Shown here in pieces: positions 1 to 11,561 of a DNA stretch of 64,000 nt. A program made the translations under genes and the position numbers. The notes under the pieces are model-generated. The model made no database searches. It was not told the origin of the DNA and was given only the letters and a program-made list of their open reading frames with translations. The stretch covers positions 992,001 to 1,056,000 of the forward strand of contig MU008168.1 of NCBI GenBank assembly GCA_010909165.1. Reading direction: 5' to 3'. Every line of letters begins with the position of its first letter. Position 1 is the first letter of the stretch. This DNA comes from Anthoceros angustus. Lineage: Eukaryota > Streptophyta > Anthocerotopsida > Anthocerotales > Anthocerotaceae.

Positions 1-43
1 TCTGGCTCCCACCACATAGGCACCAATTTTTTTGCTGTCTTAG

Positions 44-220
44 AGTGTGGTTGGAGCTGACAGAGATTTGGCTCTCGCCAAGCACAAGGTGGCTGGAGCT
101 AGGAGAGATCTCGCTCTCACCAAGCACAAGGTCCCCATGACGGAGGTTGGATTGGAGGATAGGAAGGCGTTTGAATTGGAGGAGCACAAGAGGTTGCAAG
201 ACATGCCATCCTTCATGTAG
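44..220 (+). other. Possible 3' exon tail of an unidentified gene
   Basis: A pyrimidine-rich stretch ends in TTAG at 40-43 and could be a 3' splice site. The frame after it is open from 47 to a TAG at 218-220. It encodes two similar units of about 14 residues (RDLALAKHKV and RDLALTKHKV) followed by a charged tail ending DMPSFM. The two DNA units are a 42-43 bp tandem repeat at about 50-134. I do not recognise the protein. It could be the last exon of a gene starting left of the window, or part of a transposon. Support is weak. Confidence 0.2.
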
Positions 221-1063
221 CACCAGATTCATTGCTCGGGCACCGAGCCTCTTCACCCTCAATGCCACAGTGGAAAACTATTTCTAGCTTAGCAAATCTA
301 CAAACAACTTATGACCAACATACAAACGGTGACCAACATAGTTTCGAAGACTGAAGTGTTCATTGCAAGTTGAGTAAACAAAAGCTGTACATAATCAAAG
401 TGAATTATGCTTATAGAGATAACCTTAGTTATGATCTCCTTCATGGATTGTTTTGGCAAGAAAGTGTGAAGCTAACTGTTGGAGACTTCACGTATGTGTA
501 TGTGCGTGACATATAGAACTCTATAAAACGATAGATAATTTGGATTCATAAATGAACTTATAAAGTAATAACATCAGCTATGAATATAGTCCCGATAATC
601 CTACTCTTATAGGTATATAGCCTTTCATCTCATATCATATACAGGTGTTATAGGCACAGTAGACACGGAGCCGAATCACTCTTGTCTTACCATGATCCTT
701 GTGGTCCCCTTAAGTGTTCAACGGTAGATGGGCCCTCCTCATGTCGTTAGGATCTCAATAAAGATACCACTTTCATTTCATTTCATTTCCTTTCCTTTCC
801 TTTGGTTTGGTTTTGTTTTATTTTTGGTTCCGGTTGCCTTTCTGTCTTCCATCTTCTCCCCCTGGCGTAGAGGCCCTCAGTCGCCAGCAGCAAGCAGCAG
901 CAGGAGCAGCGGCCGCGACCATTACACCATCACCACTAACCCGGTCCCTGATCCCTAGCCGACCGTACCCGAACTCCACCACTTGAGGCGATAACGCGTC
1001 CCTTGGTCGTCTTGTCTCGTCTCGAGCAGCCAAGCCAAGCCAAGGAAGCGAAAGAAGCGAGGG
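221..1063. other. Upstream region of ARFRP1, no gene seen
   Basis: No open frame resembling a protein family is visible. The last 300 bp hold a repetitive TTTCATTTCATTTCC-like pyrimidine stretch (770-800) and a GCA-rich stretch (886-910) just upstream of the ARFRP1 start, plausibly promoter and 5' UTR. No clear TATA box was assigned. Confidence 0.4.
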
Positions 1064-2172
1064 ATGTTTTCCCTGCTGTACGGTCTGTGGAAGTATCTCT
1101 TCAGCAAAGCGGAGTTCCATGTGCTCATTCTAGGCATCGACAAGGCTGGCAAGACGGTGCTGCAATTTGCCCTGCAAAGCACGCACCAGCGAAGGCTGGC
1201 AGGGTCATCCTCCTCATGTCTCCTTTCCTTTCATGTCCCCGCAGACTCTGCTGGAGAAACTCAAGACACTCTACTCCGATCTCGATGGACTTCCCCCGGA
1301 TCGGATTGTGCCTACAGTAGGGCTCAACATTTGCAGGGTGGAGGCGCTCAAGTCGAAGCTCATCTTCTGGGATCTCGGGGGTCAGGTGTCACCCCTCGCT
1401 TCACCCATTTCTCCTTTCCCTTGTCCCTGCTCAATGGCCACTCATCTTTCCCTGGCCTGTGCAGCTTGGCTTGCGGAGTATATGGGAGAAATACTATGAA
1501 GAGGCTCATGCAATTCTTTACGTTGTGGATGCTGCTTGCCAACCTCGCCTTGAAGAGTCAAAGTCTGCTCTAGGTATGTATCTTCCCTTCACGGTGCTGC
1601 CGTCTTCTCCTTATCTAGGTGGTGCAGGAGCGGAAGTAAACAAAGAATGAATGGGTGCAGCCAAGGTTCTTCGACATGAAGATTTAGCTGGGGCACCAAT
1701 TCTCATCTTTGCAAACAAGCAGGTTGTTGCTTTTGCTACCGTTTCGTCTTACCGCTCAGTTACGCCACCAGCAAGTGCGCAGCACCCCTCCTCGCTGCCT
1801 CTCTCTTTCTCATGTGCGCCGTGGCCTTGTCTGTGCTTTGCTTCTAGGATCTAGCAGGAGCTTTGACAGCTGATGAGCTGTCCAGATATCTTGGTCTCAA
1901 AGAGCTGAGTGAGCGGGCGTCCATGGTCAAGGCAATCTCTGCGTATGACGGGTAACCAGTCGGCAAGGTTGGGTTTGATTGGATGGTTGTTGTTGCCAAG
2001 CTTCTGGGTCTGGCAGCAGCAAAAGCAGGTTGCCAATTCTGATTCCACGCAATGTCGGGATGCACGCAGCTCCGGCGTAAGGGACGGTATCATATGGCTG
2101 GTAGAAACCATGAAGAAGAGCAAACGGTTGGAGGAATACAAGCAAAGAGCTGATCTGGCCACAACGCTGTAG
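1064..2172 (+). CDS. ARFRP1: ARFRP1-type Arf-like small GTPase (6 exons)
   Basis: Arf-family GTPase of the ARFRP1/Arl3p type, which in other eukaryotes acts at the trans-Golgi with the membrane protein Sys1. Exons by frame continuity: 1064-1156, 1245-1385, 1465-1573, 1661-1722, 1848-1951, 2070-2172, all GT-AG, giving 203 residues, the usual family length. Visible motifs: P-loop GIDKAGKT (split after GKT by intron 1), switch I PTVGLNI, DLGGQ at the end of exon 2, and NKQD, whose D starts exon 5. The N-terminus MFSLLYGLWKY has no Gly2, so it is not N-myristoylated like Arf1; ARFRP1 proteins are instead known to be N-acetylated. The start is the first ATG in a frame matching the family. Tail-to-tail with the PPR pseudogene at 2396-4455. 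Confidence 0.93.
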
Positions 2173-2395
2173 ACAAGAGACGCCACAGACGTCTTGAGAA
2201 GCTCCTGGAGCGGGGCTGTGTGAGTGCTTCTCTACACCATGGTCAAGGGAAGGCGAATCACCTTCCCCTCGCCGGGTACTGTACACAACCTCTCAAACTG
2301 AGAACTCTCCTCCACAAGATCATGGGAGGTGGCCGCCCAGCCCATGTGTCCTAGCTATCATCTGGTATGGATATTCAGGACCTCATAATCGGGCA

Positions 2396-4455
2396 TCAAG
2401 CTCCATAGCTGCTGCTAGAGTTGTGAGTCTGACAACTACCTCCACAAGCTTGTGGTTGTGCTTCTGCTGATGAGGCCTGCGACGATGATGAGTGATTCTT
2501 CTCTTGTCGTGGCACCGCAAACGAATGCACCCCGTTGTCATGCTCCACCCAGCTCTCGCCTGCCTTTTTCCAGGCTCCTGCCTCCACTCTCATGGTGTCG
2601 ATGTGGGCCGCATCGTCCCACGTATGGGCATGCGAGTAGATGCTGGACATGGGCACGTATGCAGCAGAATGTCCCGCATACAAGGCTACAGCCTGCTCGA
2701 ATGCCCGTCTGCCCTGCACGACCCAGCAGATCCACCAAGCTCACATAGTGCTTGTTCCAATCCTCCGGCATGGCTGCATGCGCACAGCAGCGATGCAAAC
2801 GTCACCGCGTTGGGCTTCAAGGTGGCTGGCCCCTGTGGCAGTGAGTGAAAAACAGCTTCCGCCTCCACCATGCCTCCACATTTGCCGTACGTGTGGATGA
2901 CAGAGTTTGCTAGCTTCACACTCCTGTGGTGGAGCAACAAGAAGTTCTCATGTATCTCACGGCACACATGCAGAGCTCCAGTGCTGCCGCATGCCTTCAG
3001 GATGGCCACAAATGTGGCCTCACTGCGCTTGCACTCCTCCTTCATCCTTCATTGTGGCCCTGCAGCTGCTGAGCATATCCAGCAAACATGGTGTTCCAGG
3101 ACACCACATTTCGTGGAGGCAGATTTTCAAACACAAGCCAGGCATCGTCAATGCTGCCACACTTTGCATACAGGTGGATCAGAGTGTTGCCCACAAAGAT
3201 GTTGGATTCTACAACTCTACTCACAACTTGGGCGTGCACCACCTTCCCTTGTTGCAACGCTCCGGCCTTCGCACATTGCCCGCACACAAGGCTGTCTTGT
3301 TCCATGCCTGCCATGCTGCAGCATGCTTGCAGTAAGGTCACAAAGGTTCGTTCATCTGGGCTCACTCCCTTCTTCTGCATTTCCGCACGCAGGTGCTCGA
3401 CCTTGTCCACGTCCTGTTGCTGGACACATCCTGCAATGACTGCATTCCAAGTCACCACGTCGTGATGCTCCATCTTGTTGAACACAAACCATGCATCCTG
3501 AATGCTGCCACATTTCAAGTACATGTCCACCAGAGTGTTGGCCACGAACATGTCTGACTCGCATTGCATTCTCACCGCTTCTGCATGTACCAGCTTTCCC
3601 TTTTGCAGGGATGCCAGTTTCAATTTTACAGCTAGAGCAGGCTCTTCGTCGCCCTCTGTTGGACGGCAATCCGTCTCAGCAGCATCTTCCAGGCCTTCAA
3701 GGTTTCCACATGCTTTTAGCACTCACAAGCGTCCGTTTGTTTGGCATCACGCCTTCTTGTTGCATTTCCATGAATAGTTGCCAGGCCTGCTTGCCCTGCT
3801 CATGCTGGGTACATGCCGGAACCATGGCAGTCCATGACACCACATCCTGGCCCGGCAGGGAGCGGAACACTTGCATTGCATCCGCAATGCTCCCACAGCT
3901 GGCATACATGTCAGCGTGTACCTTCCTGCCCTTCTCCAGGTCTGCAAGAATGCCACACACTTTAAGCATGCTCACAAAGGTGTGGTGATTTGGCTCCACA
4001 CCTGCTTCCTGCATTTGCTCGTACAGCCTTACAGCCTTCTCAGCTTGACCTGAAGTGGCATGACCCCAAAGCATTGCCGTCCAAGAGGAAACAGTCTGTT
4101 GGGACTGGGACAAGCTATTGAAAACTTGAAGAGCATCGCACAGACCTCCGCACTTGACAAACGTGTCCACAAGATTCTCGCCCAAAACCATCAACAGCTG
4201 ACCGCCTTGTCTTGAGTTTGACATGTGAGCATACAGGCGTTTGGTCTCAGCCAATGCCTTCGTTTTCGAACACACCTGCAAGAGATATCTACAAGTGTGC
4301 ACTGGAGGAATATAGGCCTGCTGCTCCAGCAGCTGCAAGAAGGCATCCACTGCCTTCTTCACATCACCCTCCTCACAGCACCTCTTCAGAAGGTCGTCCG
4401 TTACTTCATCTGGACCATTCCTGCTGGACCATTCCACTTGAATCCCTGCTGTCAT
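2396..4455 (-). pseudogene. E-class PLS PPR pseudogene (several frameshifts)
   Basis: Reads leftward from ATG 4455. Its N-terminal 250 residues, with typical P, L and S motifs, resemble genes D, E and F of this window. The frame breaks near 3697-3722 (LVSAKSMW instead of V-LKACGNLEG), at 3042-3045, and again around 2700-2800, each time continuing as PPR sequence in another frame. An in-frame loss of about 18 codons joins HAD to MYASCGS near 3910, fusing an L and an S motif. The C-terminal relic (GAWKKAGESWVEH...VHSF, about 2480-2560) is an E2/PG-box end without a DYW deaminase. L motifs carry the same internal insertion as D, E and F. A pseudogene is much likelier than a multi-exon gene because no splice sites fit the breaks. 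Confidence 0.8.
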
Positions 4456-5843
4456 GTCATTCTCCTGCCAGGGCTTAGGAGAAACGAGAGGCAAGTGAGA
4501 GACTGGTGGGCGGCAATCAGGTGCTTGCTTCGGTCAACCTACGACATCGGCAGCCATGTTGTGCTCCCTTCCAGATCCAGGTTCAGGTCCAACTGCTGCA
4601 ACAACTTAGAAGCATGTCATTCTGCTGGATTGGGAGAATCAAAAGGAAGGCCCAGTATGTATCACTATCAAACATACTTACCAACACCCAGATGTCCTGC
4701 AACCAGGCGCTGCTGATTCTCTCATCAGCCTAGGGTGGCCATTGTTTGCTCCCTTCCCATCCTCCATGTCCAGGTGCTGGACCAACATATGAACTTTGTT
4801 CCAAGAGAGTAATGCGTGGCACCTCATACTGTAGCCAGTGCGGGCCCGTGTGGAACTGCTGCCACAACACGGCTCGCATCCTACCTGCTTCACGAGAACA
4901 ACAACCACGCTCCCTCCTACATGTTGCAGGTGCTTGCTTTGATGAGAGTCACAACAATACCTATCATAGGCCTTGCATACATCATGCACCACATAGGAGA
5001 AGACAACAACAGCACCGGTACCGACACACACACCATAGTCGATAGGGCAGGCATGTTCCGTCGTCTGATAAGCCACCAGCAGTTGTGTGCTGCTCCAGCT
5101 GCATCTCGGTCAGCTGCTGCTGCTACTCTGCACCTGCTGCCAGTGGTCCTGTGACGATTTTGGGCATGTGAATCGCCATCGTTGAATTGCAGCCCGAGTA
5201 AGAGCGAGTACACCATTTGTGGATCCATGGGACTCGGAATGGGAGGGGGCACCCCGGGGACATAGGCACCTAAACTTGCTTAAAGCTCTGCAACGAAGAA
5301 GGGGAAAGGAGGGGGGCGGAGCGCGAGATGAGCACAGGCGGCGGTCCATGTGCCACAAAGCGTCTTGTGTCATGCCTCAAACAGAGCAAAAGCAGTCCCA
5401 GGTCACCCATTGAGGAATGGTACACAAGTCTATCGAGTCTGCGGGGATCAGCGGGACGCAAGTCGGGTGGGTCTGCACCTTTCCTCCTCCCTCACAACTT
5501 TCTGTCGTTGTACACTTCCCCCTAGTGTGGTCCGATTCCATTGTGATAAGTTCTTGCGACTGCTACTGCTACAGCTGCAGATGAGCCAAGTACCGATCAT
5601 CGTTGTGCCAAGGTACACATACGTTTGACATTACCCAATGTTTTGGGTCCTGGGTTCGAGCCATTTTGCATTTGACCATGCCTGATGGGAACAGACCCAC
5701 CACCCGGCAAAGGCAGAAGCGCAGGAATTTTGGAGACAGCGTCATGAGTATGGCAAATCCGTCAGGTATGCATCCTACCCAGCAGCAGCAGCAGCAGCAG
5801 CAGCAGCCGTTACTAGCAGCATGGGTATGCTTGTCCGGTCCTG
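4456..5843. other. Intergenic region, CAG microsatellite
   Basis: Between the PPR pseudogene and PPR gene A. I see no supported gene on either strand; the open frames are short and unlike any family. A run of nine CAG triplets lies at 5780-5806, about 40 bp upstream of the gene A start codon. The 3' part should hold the gene A promoter and 5' UTR. Confidence 0.4.
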
Positions 5844-8800
5844 ATGCATCATGCATCATGCAGTTACAGGCTGAGCAGGACTGGAGGCTCTCCTCTACAG
5901 AGGAGCCACAAGGTGGGTGATGAGGATGGAGTGCTGGGTGAAGCCCTTCAGATACTGGACCTTATGGACCAGCAAGGAAGTTTCCTGTCCACCGATGTGT
6001 TGTACGGGGCTCTCAAGGGATGCATTCAGGACAAGAACGTGGACATGGGCAGGCGCGTTCATGACCTTATTGTGAAAAGCGGGTACGAGCTTGATCCATT
6101 TCTGGGAAACCACATCATCCGCATGTATGCTTCGGCTGGGAGTCTGCTGGAAGCAAACCAAGTGTTTTTCAAGCTGCCCGCACCAAACGCATTTGTGTGG
6201 ACCTCCATTATCTCAGCTCATTTGGAGCTCGGCCAAGCAGACGGAGCTGTCAAACTGTATAGACGGATGCGAGAGGCAGCTGCTGTAAGGCCAGACGACC
6301 ATCTCTTTGTGGCGGTCCTGAAAGCCTGTGCTACCTCAGGTGATTTGGCTGCTGGCAAGCTGGCGCACGCCCATGTGGTCGACTGTGGGTTGGAGCAGAA
6401 CATTTTTGTTGGGAACTCGCTGGTGGACATGTATGCAAAATGTGGGAGCATCCAGGATGCCCGCACCGTGTTTGATGGGTTGCTCGCAAGAGATGTGGTC
6501 ACGTGGAGCATCATGCTTGCCGCATGTACTCAGCATGGATATAGTGAGGAAGCTTTAAAGCTGTATGAGAGCATGAAAGAGGATGACATTGCTCCGGACA
6601 GGATCATGTTTGTGAACCTGTTGAAAGCTTGTAGCAGCATAGGAGCGGTCCAGGCAGGCAGGCAGATGCACTTTCAGATTGTCAAAACGGGATTTGAGGC
6701 AGACTTGTTGGTGGGGAACACGCTGGTGGACATGTATGCCAAGTGCGGGGACTTGGTGGCCGCTCGCAGAGTGTTTGACCAGTTGGATTGTCGTAACGTG
6801 GTGACTTGGAATGCCATGATTGCAGGCTATGTTGCTCAAGGTTGTGCTCAGGAGGCCCTGCTCCTTTATGAAGCTATGCTGCAGGAGAAAACGGAGGAGG
6901 TGGTACCGGACAATGTCACATTCATGAGTATCTTGAAAGCTTGTGGAAGTGTGCAAGGAATTCAGGAGGGCAAGCGGATTCATTCAGAAATTGGAAAGAG
7001 GGGCCTAGGTGCAGATGTCTCAGTGGGGAATGCCGTGGTTGACATGTATGCCAAATGTGGTCAAGTGCGTGATGCTCGCACAGCTTTCGACATGATGCCG
7101 AGCAGGAATGTGGTGTCATGGAATGCCATGATTGGCGGTTATGCTCAGCACGGGCAGGGTGAGGAAGCACTGAAGCTGTTTGACAGGATGCAACTGACTA
7201 GCGACTCGCCACCGGACAACATCACATTTGCCAGCGTTTTGAAGGCGTGTGGCAGCATTGGAGCCCTGCAGATAGGCAAGCGGATTCATGATCAAATTAT
7301 GGACAGAGAACTACTATGGGATGTGGTGGTGGGAAGCTCCCTGGTAGACATGTACGCTAAATGTGGGAGCCTTCATAAAGCTCGCCAAGTCTTTGACAGC
7401 TTGCCAGTCAGAAATGTTATAACATTTACTGCGATGATCACTGGATACGTGGAGAATGGTTGTCATCAAGAAGCTCTGAGCCTGTATGTAGATATGGAAC
7501 AGCAGCATGGTGTGGCAGCAGACCAAGTCACCCTGGTGAGTGCCTTGAAAGCGTGTGCTAGCGTAGGTGCCCTACAGAGGGGCAAAGACATTCATGCCCA
7601 AATCGAGAAAAGGGGTTATGGAATGGATGTGTCCGTGGGGAATGCCCTGTTGGAGCTGCATGCAAAATGTGAGAGCCCCCACTACACGCGCCTGGTGTTT
7701 GACAGGCTGAAGACTAAGAATGTGGTGACATGGAATACCATGATTGCAGCATATGTGGGGCATGGACATGGACAGCAAGCCCTCCAACTTTACTCACAGA
7801 TGCTGCACGCAGGCATCACTCCAGACTTTGTGACTTTGGTGAGCATGGTGAAGGCTTGTGGCATGGCAGGAGCCTTACATGAGGGCAAGCGCATTCATGC
7901 CGAGATATTGCAGAAGGAGGGACTGCTTGAAGAAGAAAAAGATAGCATGTGGGTGCTTGGGAGTGCCCTGGTGACCATGTACGGTGGGTGCGGGAGCCTG
8001 GAGGATGCTCGTAGGGTGTTTTACAGGCTACCGAAAAGAAACGCCGTGACCTGGACGGCGCTGATGGATACCTACGGCCAGCACAATGAGGGCAGCATGG
8101 CAATGCAGTGTTTCGAGGAGATGATCCAAGACGGTGTGCAGCCTGATGCCGGAACATTTACATGCTTGCTTGTGGCTTGTAGTCATGCAGGGCTGGTGAG
8201 TGAGGGGCTGCAGTACTTGGAAGCCATGGAAGCAAAACACGGCATCAAACCCAGGCTTGAGCACTACAACTGTGTAGTGGACCTGCTTGCCAGGTCAGGT
8301 CGGCTGCACGAAGCGGAGGCTCTACTGCGCAGCATGCCAGCATTGAAGCTGGACACCGTTGGTTGGACTGCGGTACTGAGTGCATGCAAGACTCATCAGG
8401 GCGGCCATTTGGATGTGGCAAGGCGCTGCTTTGAGCAACTGGTGCAGCTGGAGCCCCAGGGAGCTTCTGGGTATGTGCTCATGTCAGACATATTTGCCAG
8501 TGCTGGGAGGTGGGAAGAGGTGGAGGCGGTAGAGCAGCTGAGACTACGTGCCGGTGCTGAGAAGAAGCCTGCCCAGGCAAGTATCCAGGTGGAGGGTAAG
8601 GTGCACCAGTTTGTTGTCGGGGTGAAGAGGGACGACACTTCTGCCAAGCTGTCCAGTTTGATGAATCTGGAAACGGTTAACAAGGAAGAAACGGTCGACA
8701 AGCACGATGACGCTGCCCTGTGTGGGCATGCCGAGAAACTGGCTTTGGCATTTGGCCTTCTGAATACCCCTGCTGGTACGAGTCTTGTTGTGGACAAGAA

Positions 8801-8936
8801 TTTGCGAATGTGCAACCAGTGTCACAGCGGCACCAAGATGATTTCAAGGATAGAAGGTCGAGAGATTATTGTGAGAGATGCCCACCGCGTGCATCACTTC
8901 AAGGACGGCGCTTGCTCTTGTGGGGATTCTCCTTAG
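5844..8936 (+). CDS. PLS-class PPR protein with DYW:KP-type deaminase domain (gene A)
   Basis: Intronless 1030-residue PPR protein. Residues about 30-840 hold tandem P-L-S triplets (repeated MYAKCGS S motifs, LKAC...GK.IH L motifs), ending in P2-L2-S2 (LLVACSHAGLVSEG, DLLARSGRLHEAE), then E1/E2. The PG box is replaced by KKPAQASIQV (about 907). The deaminase-like domain keeps HAEK (H about 962), CNQCH and a C-terminal HHF...CSCG, and ends GDSP instead of DYW. Such proteins bind organelle RNA through the repeats and edit one nucleotide; the KP variant is associated with U-to-C editing. This role is inferred from the family. The start is the first ATG of the open frame; MHHASCSYRLSR is short, and a small upstream exon adding a targeting peptide is possible. 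Confidence 0.9.
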   Translation: MHHASCSYRLSRTGGSPLQRSHKVGDEDGVLGEALQILDLMDQQGSFLSTDVLYGALKGCIQDKNVDMGRRVHDLIVKSGYELDPFLGNHIIRMYASAGSLLEANQVFFKLPAPNAFVWTSIISAHLELGQADGAVKLYRRMREAAAVRPDDHLFVAVLKACATSGDLAAGKLAHAHVVDCGLEQNIFVGNSLVDMYAKCGSIQDARTVFDGLLARDVVTWSIMLAACTQHGYSEEALKLYESMKEDDIAPDRIMFVNLLKACSSIGAVQAGRQMHFQIVKTGFEADLLVGNTLVDMYAKCGDLVAARRVFDQLDCRNVVTWNAMIAGYVAQGCAQEALLLYEAMLQEKTEEVVPDNVTFMSILKACGSVQGIQEGKRIHSEIGKRGLGADVSVGNAVVDMYAKCGQVRDARTAFDMMPSRNVVSWNAMIGGYAQHGQGEEALKLFDRMQLTSDSPPDNITFASVLKACGSIGALQIGKRIHDQIMDRELLWDVVVGSSLVDMYAKCGSLHKARQVFDSLPVRNVITFTAMITGYVENGCHQEALSLYVDMEQQHGVAADQVTLVSALKACASVGALQRGKDIHAQIEKRGYGMDVSVGNALLELHAKCESPHYTRLVFDRLKTKNVVTWNTMIAAYVGHGHGQQALQLYSQMLHAGITPDFVTLVSMVKACGMAGALHEGKRIHAEILQKEGLLEEEKDSMWVLGSALVTMYGGCGSLEDARRVFYRLPKRNAVTWTALMDTYGQHNEGSMAMQCFEEMIQDGVQPDAGTFTCLLVACSHAGLVSEGLQYLEAMEAKHGIKPRLEHYNCVVDLLARSGRLHEAEALLRSMPALKLDTVGWTAVLSACKTHQGGHLDVARRCFEQLVQLEPQGASGYVLMSDIFASAGRWEEVEAVEQLRLRAGAEKKPAQASIQVEGKVHQFVVGVKRDDTSAKLSSLMNLETVNKEETVDKHDDAALCGHAEKLALAFGLLNTPAGTSLVVDKNLRMCNQCHSGTKMISRIEGREIIVRDAHRVHHFKDGACSCGDSP

Positions 8937-9558
8937 CACGGACCAGAAAGGCAAGTCGATCAACTATTCTCACACCATTGCTGCAGCAGAAGCAGCAGCA
9001 AGTCGCTCCCCTCTTATCAATTTTCCTACTTTACAGTTCACACTAAATCTCATGGTAGAGTACACGTAAATAGCTATGTAGCTACTCCAGCCTCGATGTT
9101 TTACCACCACACTACCTTCTGCAACTCTAACCAATAGCGCAGAAGAAAAAAATCTGCTGCGATAACAACCACCACCTGAGAAGAGTAGCGCGTGAAGGTG
9201 GGGAATTGTGCCATGTCCCCCAGTCGAGCTGCTCCCAATAACAAGGTGGCTGAGCTTCCATCCGCTGGCAGTCCACTGGTTGCCAACCTTGAAGCCAAGC
9301 TGTCTCGCAAGACAAACGGTTTACCTCTTCTTCCCTAGCAGATTGCCAACAACACCAGGCAGGAGTCTTCCCTTTGGCTTGGTTGGCTTGTCAGGGAAGG
9401 GAGGGGAAGGGAAGGAAAAGGGTCCTCTCTTCTCCCTCTCCTGCCCTGGCTGACGGGTGACAAATTCATCCTGACAAAGAAAAGCAGAATCTATACCCCC
9501 AAAACCCACACCACTGCAAGCGCAGGGTGACTTTCACTAGCAGTTAGTTATTGGCTGG
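8937..9558. other. Tail-to-tail intergenic region, gene A and COBRA-like gene
   Basis: Holds the 3' ends of two convergent genes. No protein family, repeat array or RNA gene recognised. A GGGAAGG-rich stretch sits at 9393-9422. Confidence 0.4.
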
Positions 9559-11561
9559 TCAAGCACAGAGAACTACAAGACAGGTTAGTGTGGAAAAGAC
9601 CATCAAAAGGAAGCTAGTGATTGCGGCAGGCCCCCTCAAGTGCAGTGAGGGGGCTGCGCTGGGCAGTTGGGGATAATCATCGGGATCAGGTAATACACAG
9701 TCGTCACCGTTGAAGTAAATCCTGCGAGGGAATGCCCAACCTTGCTTGAAAGTGAAGCTGGACGGGTCCTTCCGAAACAGAATCTCCGACTGCACATTCC
9801 CGTCAGGCCCAGCTGACATCAGCATGTCGTTGAAGTACTTGATCCCGTAGAAGACTGCTGTATTATCTGCAAGCAAGGTACAAAACATTTGAGAGAGTGC
9901 GAGTGTGAATGCGATAAAAGACGAGAGCCCTAGGGCGAGAGGAGCAGCCAAAAGCAGCAAAGTCCGGCGAAGCAACTAAACTGAAAAGGAAGGAAGGAAG
10001 GGAGGAAGGAAGGTAGGTAGGTAGGTAAGGTAGGAAGGATCCTTAGGAAGACGCAAGCAGGCAAGCAAAGAAGGAAATATTTTACTTATGTCGCCGTAAG
10101 GAGAAATGCCCCTGTAGGTGAAACTGAAAGCTTGGGTGAAGTTGTCGAAATTGGGATGCTGCGCCACAATATTCCACTGTGTGTAATTCTTGAAAAGGTT
10201 CCTGTTGGTGATGGTGATCTTCACCCTCCAATATTCCACATAATTGGTTTTGACATGCCAGTGTATCTTCACCGGGCACATGTCGTTGGTGCAGTACAAC
10301 CCAGGATTCTTCAAGCCGCTCCTGAGAGCAGCTGCGACAGCAAGCTTGTTATCCCTGCAAGCATAGCAGAAGCAGTAGGGTGTGAGTGCAATGAAGGGGA
10401 TGGCAGCAGCAACAGGGAGGAAAGAGAGGGAAATTGGGGGTGGTCTCACGGGTCCACACAAGTTGGTCCAGTAGGACTGGTGATGTTTGCTTGGCAAGCA
10501 CAGGAGCATGTTTGGCAAGGGACAATCTTTTCGTCGTAGAAGGCCGAATAGGAGACGCAACAGGTGGGTGCCTTGTGTGCCAGGAGTTGTGAGTAGACAC
10601 AGGTGACATTCCAGGTCACTGCATGCCAGAGCCAATGCCACTGTCAGGAGGAGAAGAAGGGTGATGGTGAGGCAAGCAGGCATTGCAGCAGCATGAGGAG
10701 CACTCACTGAGAGCTTGCGAGAACCTTCTGCCGTCAGGGGTAGGGAACAATGTCTGTTTGCCCAGTATGGCGGGACCACAGGTGTAACCGGGACCCGGCG
10801 TGGACAGCGTGAAGTCCTTGGGCAGCAGCACAGTGGTGTTGGTATTACCCGACTTCCCCACACTGACCTGGAAGGAAGCCACAGAATTGGCTGGGTCCTG
10901 CAAGTAGGAAGCGAGCACGCCGCCCCGGCAGCAGTTGCCTATCTGATTGTTGTAGGGCACTCCGGGGAGCAAGTCCACGATCTGCGGGTCTCGCTTGCAG
11001 CAGTGCGGCAAGGCACCGCCAGCAAATGCGCTGCAGTCGCCCTGCATGGTGGCCTGCGCTCCCACCATGGTCCAGATCACCTCGTCCTTCGCCCAGGTCC
11101 ACCCCAGCGTCCATCCCGGGGACTGGATGTGCCGGTACTGTTGGAAATTGTACATGGACACCACGGCCTGCAGCAACCCAACATCATTGCATGCCATGGC
11201 GTTGCATCCCGTCGCATACCGGTGTTCAAGGCCAAGGCAAAGGGAGGGGAAGGAAATGCTGCTTACCACATAACCGTCGGGAGCCCACATCATGAGATCC
11301 CACTTGATGGTAATGGTGCCGTACGGGTCCAGGGCATCGAGAGCATCTGCAACGGAGCCAGGGAGGCAGTGTGAGCAGGAGGAAGAGAAGGAGGCAATGG
11401 GTGCTCAGAACCGCAATGTCGGGAATGCAGAACGAATGAGCAGTGGATGACAACTGACCAAGCCTGGAGGGGAGCGTCGAAACGAGGAGGAAGAGCAAGA
11501 GCAGCAGCAATGGTGAAGCCCCTGCTGCTGGTTGTGGCAAGAAGGAGGAAAACGAGGCCAT
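9559..11561 (-). CDS. COBL: COBRA-like GPI-anchored cell wall protein (6 exons)
   Basis: Plant COBRA family protein, extracellular and GPI-anchored, acting in cellulose deposition and oriented cell expansion. Exons (minus strand): 11561-11459, 11346-11267, 11167-10708, 10618-10450, 10354-10086, 9866-9559; all junctions GT-AG and frame-consistent, giving 462 residues, a normal size. Order: signal peptide with a Leu-rich core (about 17-31); start of the COBRA domain DPYGTITIKWDLM; YNFQQYRHIQSPGWTLGWTW; Cys-rich block (TCCVSYSAFY, then CQTCSC); NYTQWNIVAQHPNF; GWAFPRRIYFNG; and a C-terminal hydrophobic tail ending LVVLCA, the GPI signal. Intron 5 contains an AAGG/GGTA microsatellite (about 9984-10034). 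Divergent from PPR gene B with 615 bp between starts. Confidence 0.95.
9984..10034. repeat. AAGG/AGGT microsatellite inside COBRA-like intron 5
   Basis: Tetranucleotide repeats change from GGAA units to GGTA units on the plus strand. They lie wholly inside the intron between 10085 and 9867, so they do not affect the protein. Confidence 0.8.

Noticed and set aside
5603-5920. Upstream coding exon for gene A with poly-Gln
   Set aside because: The frame is offset from the PPR frame, and the candidate donor at the TCAG|GTATGC site and acceptor at TTACAG|G do not join in phase. The Gln run is simply the CAG microsatellite.
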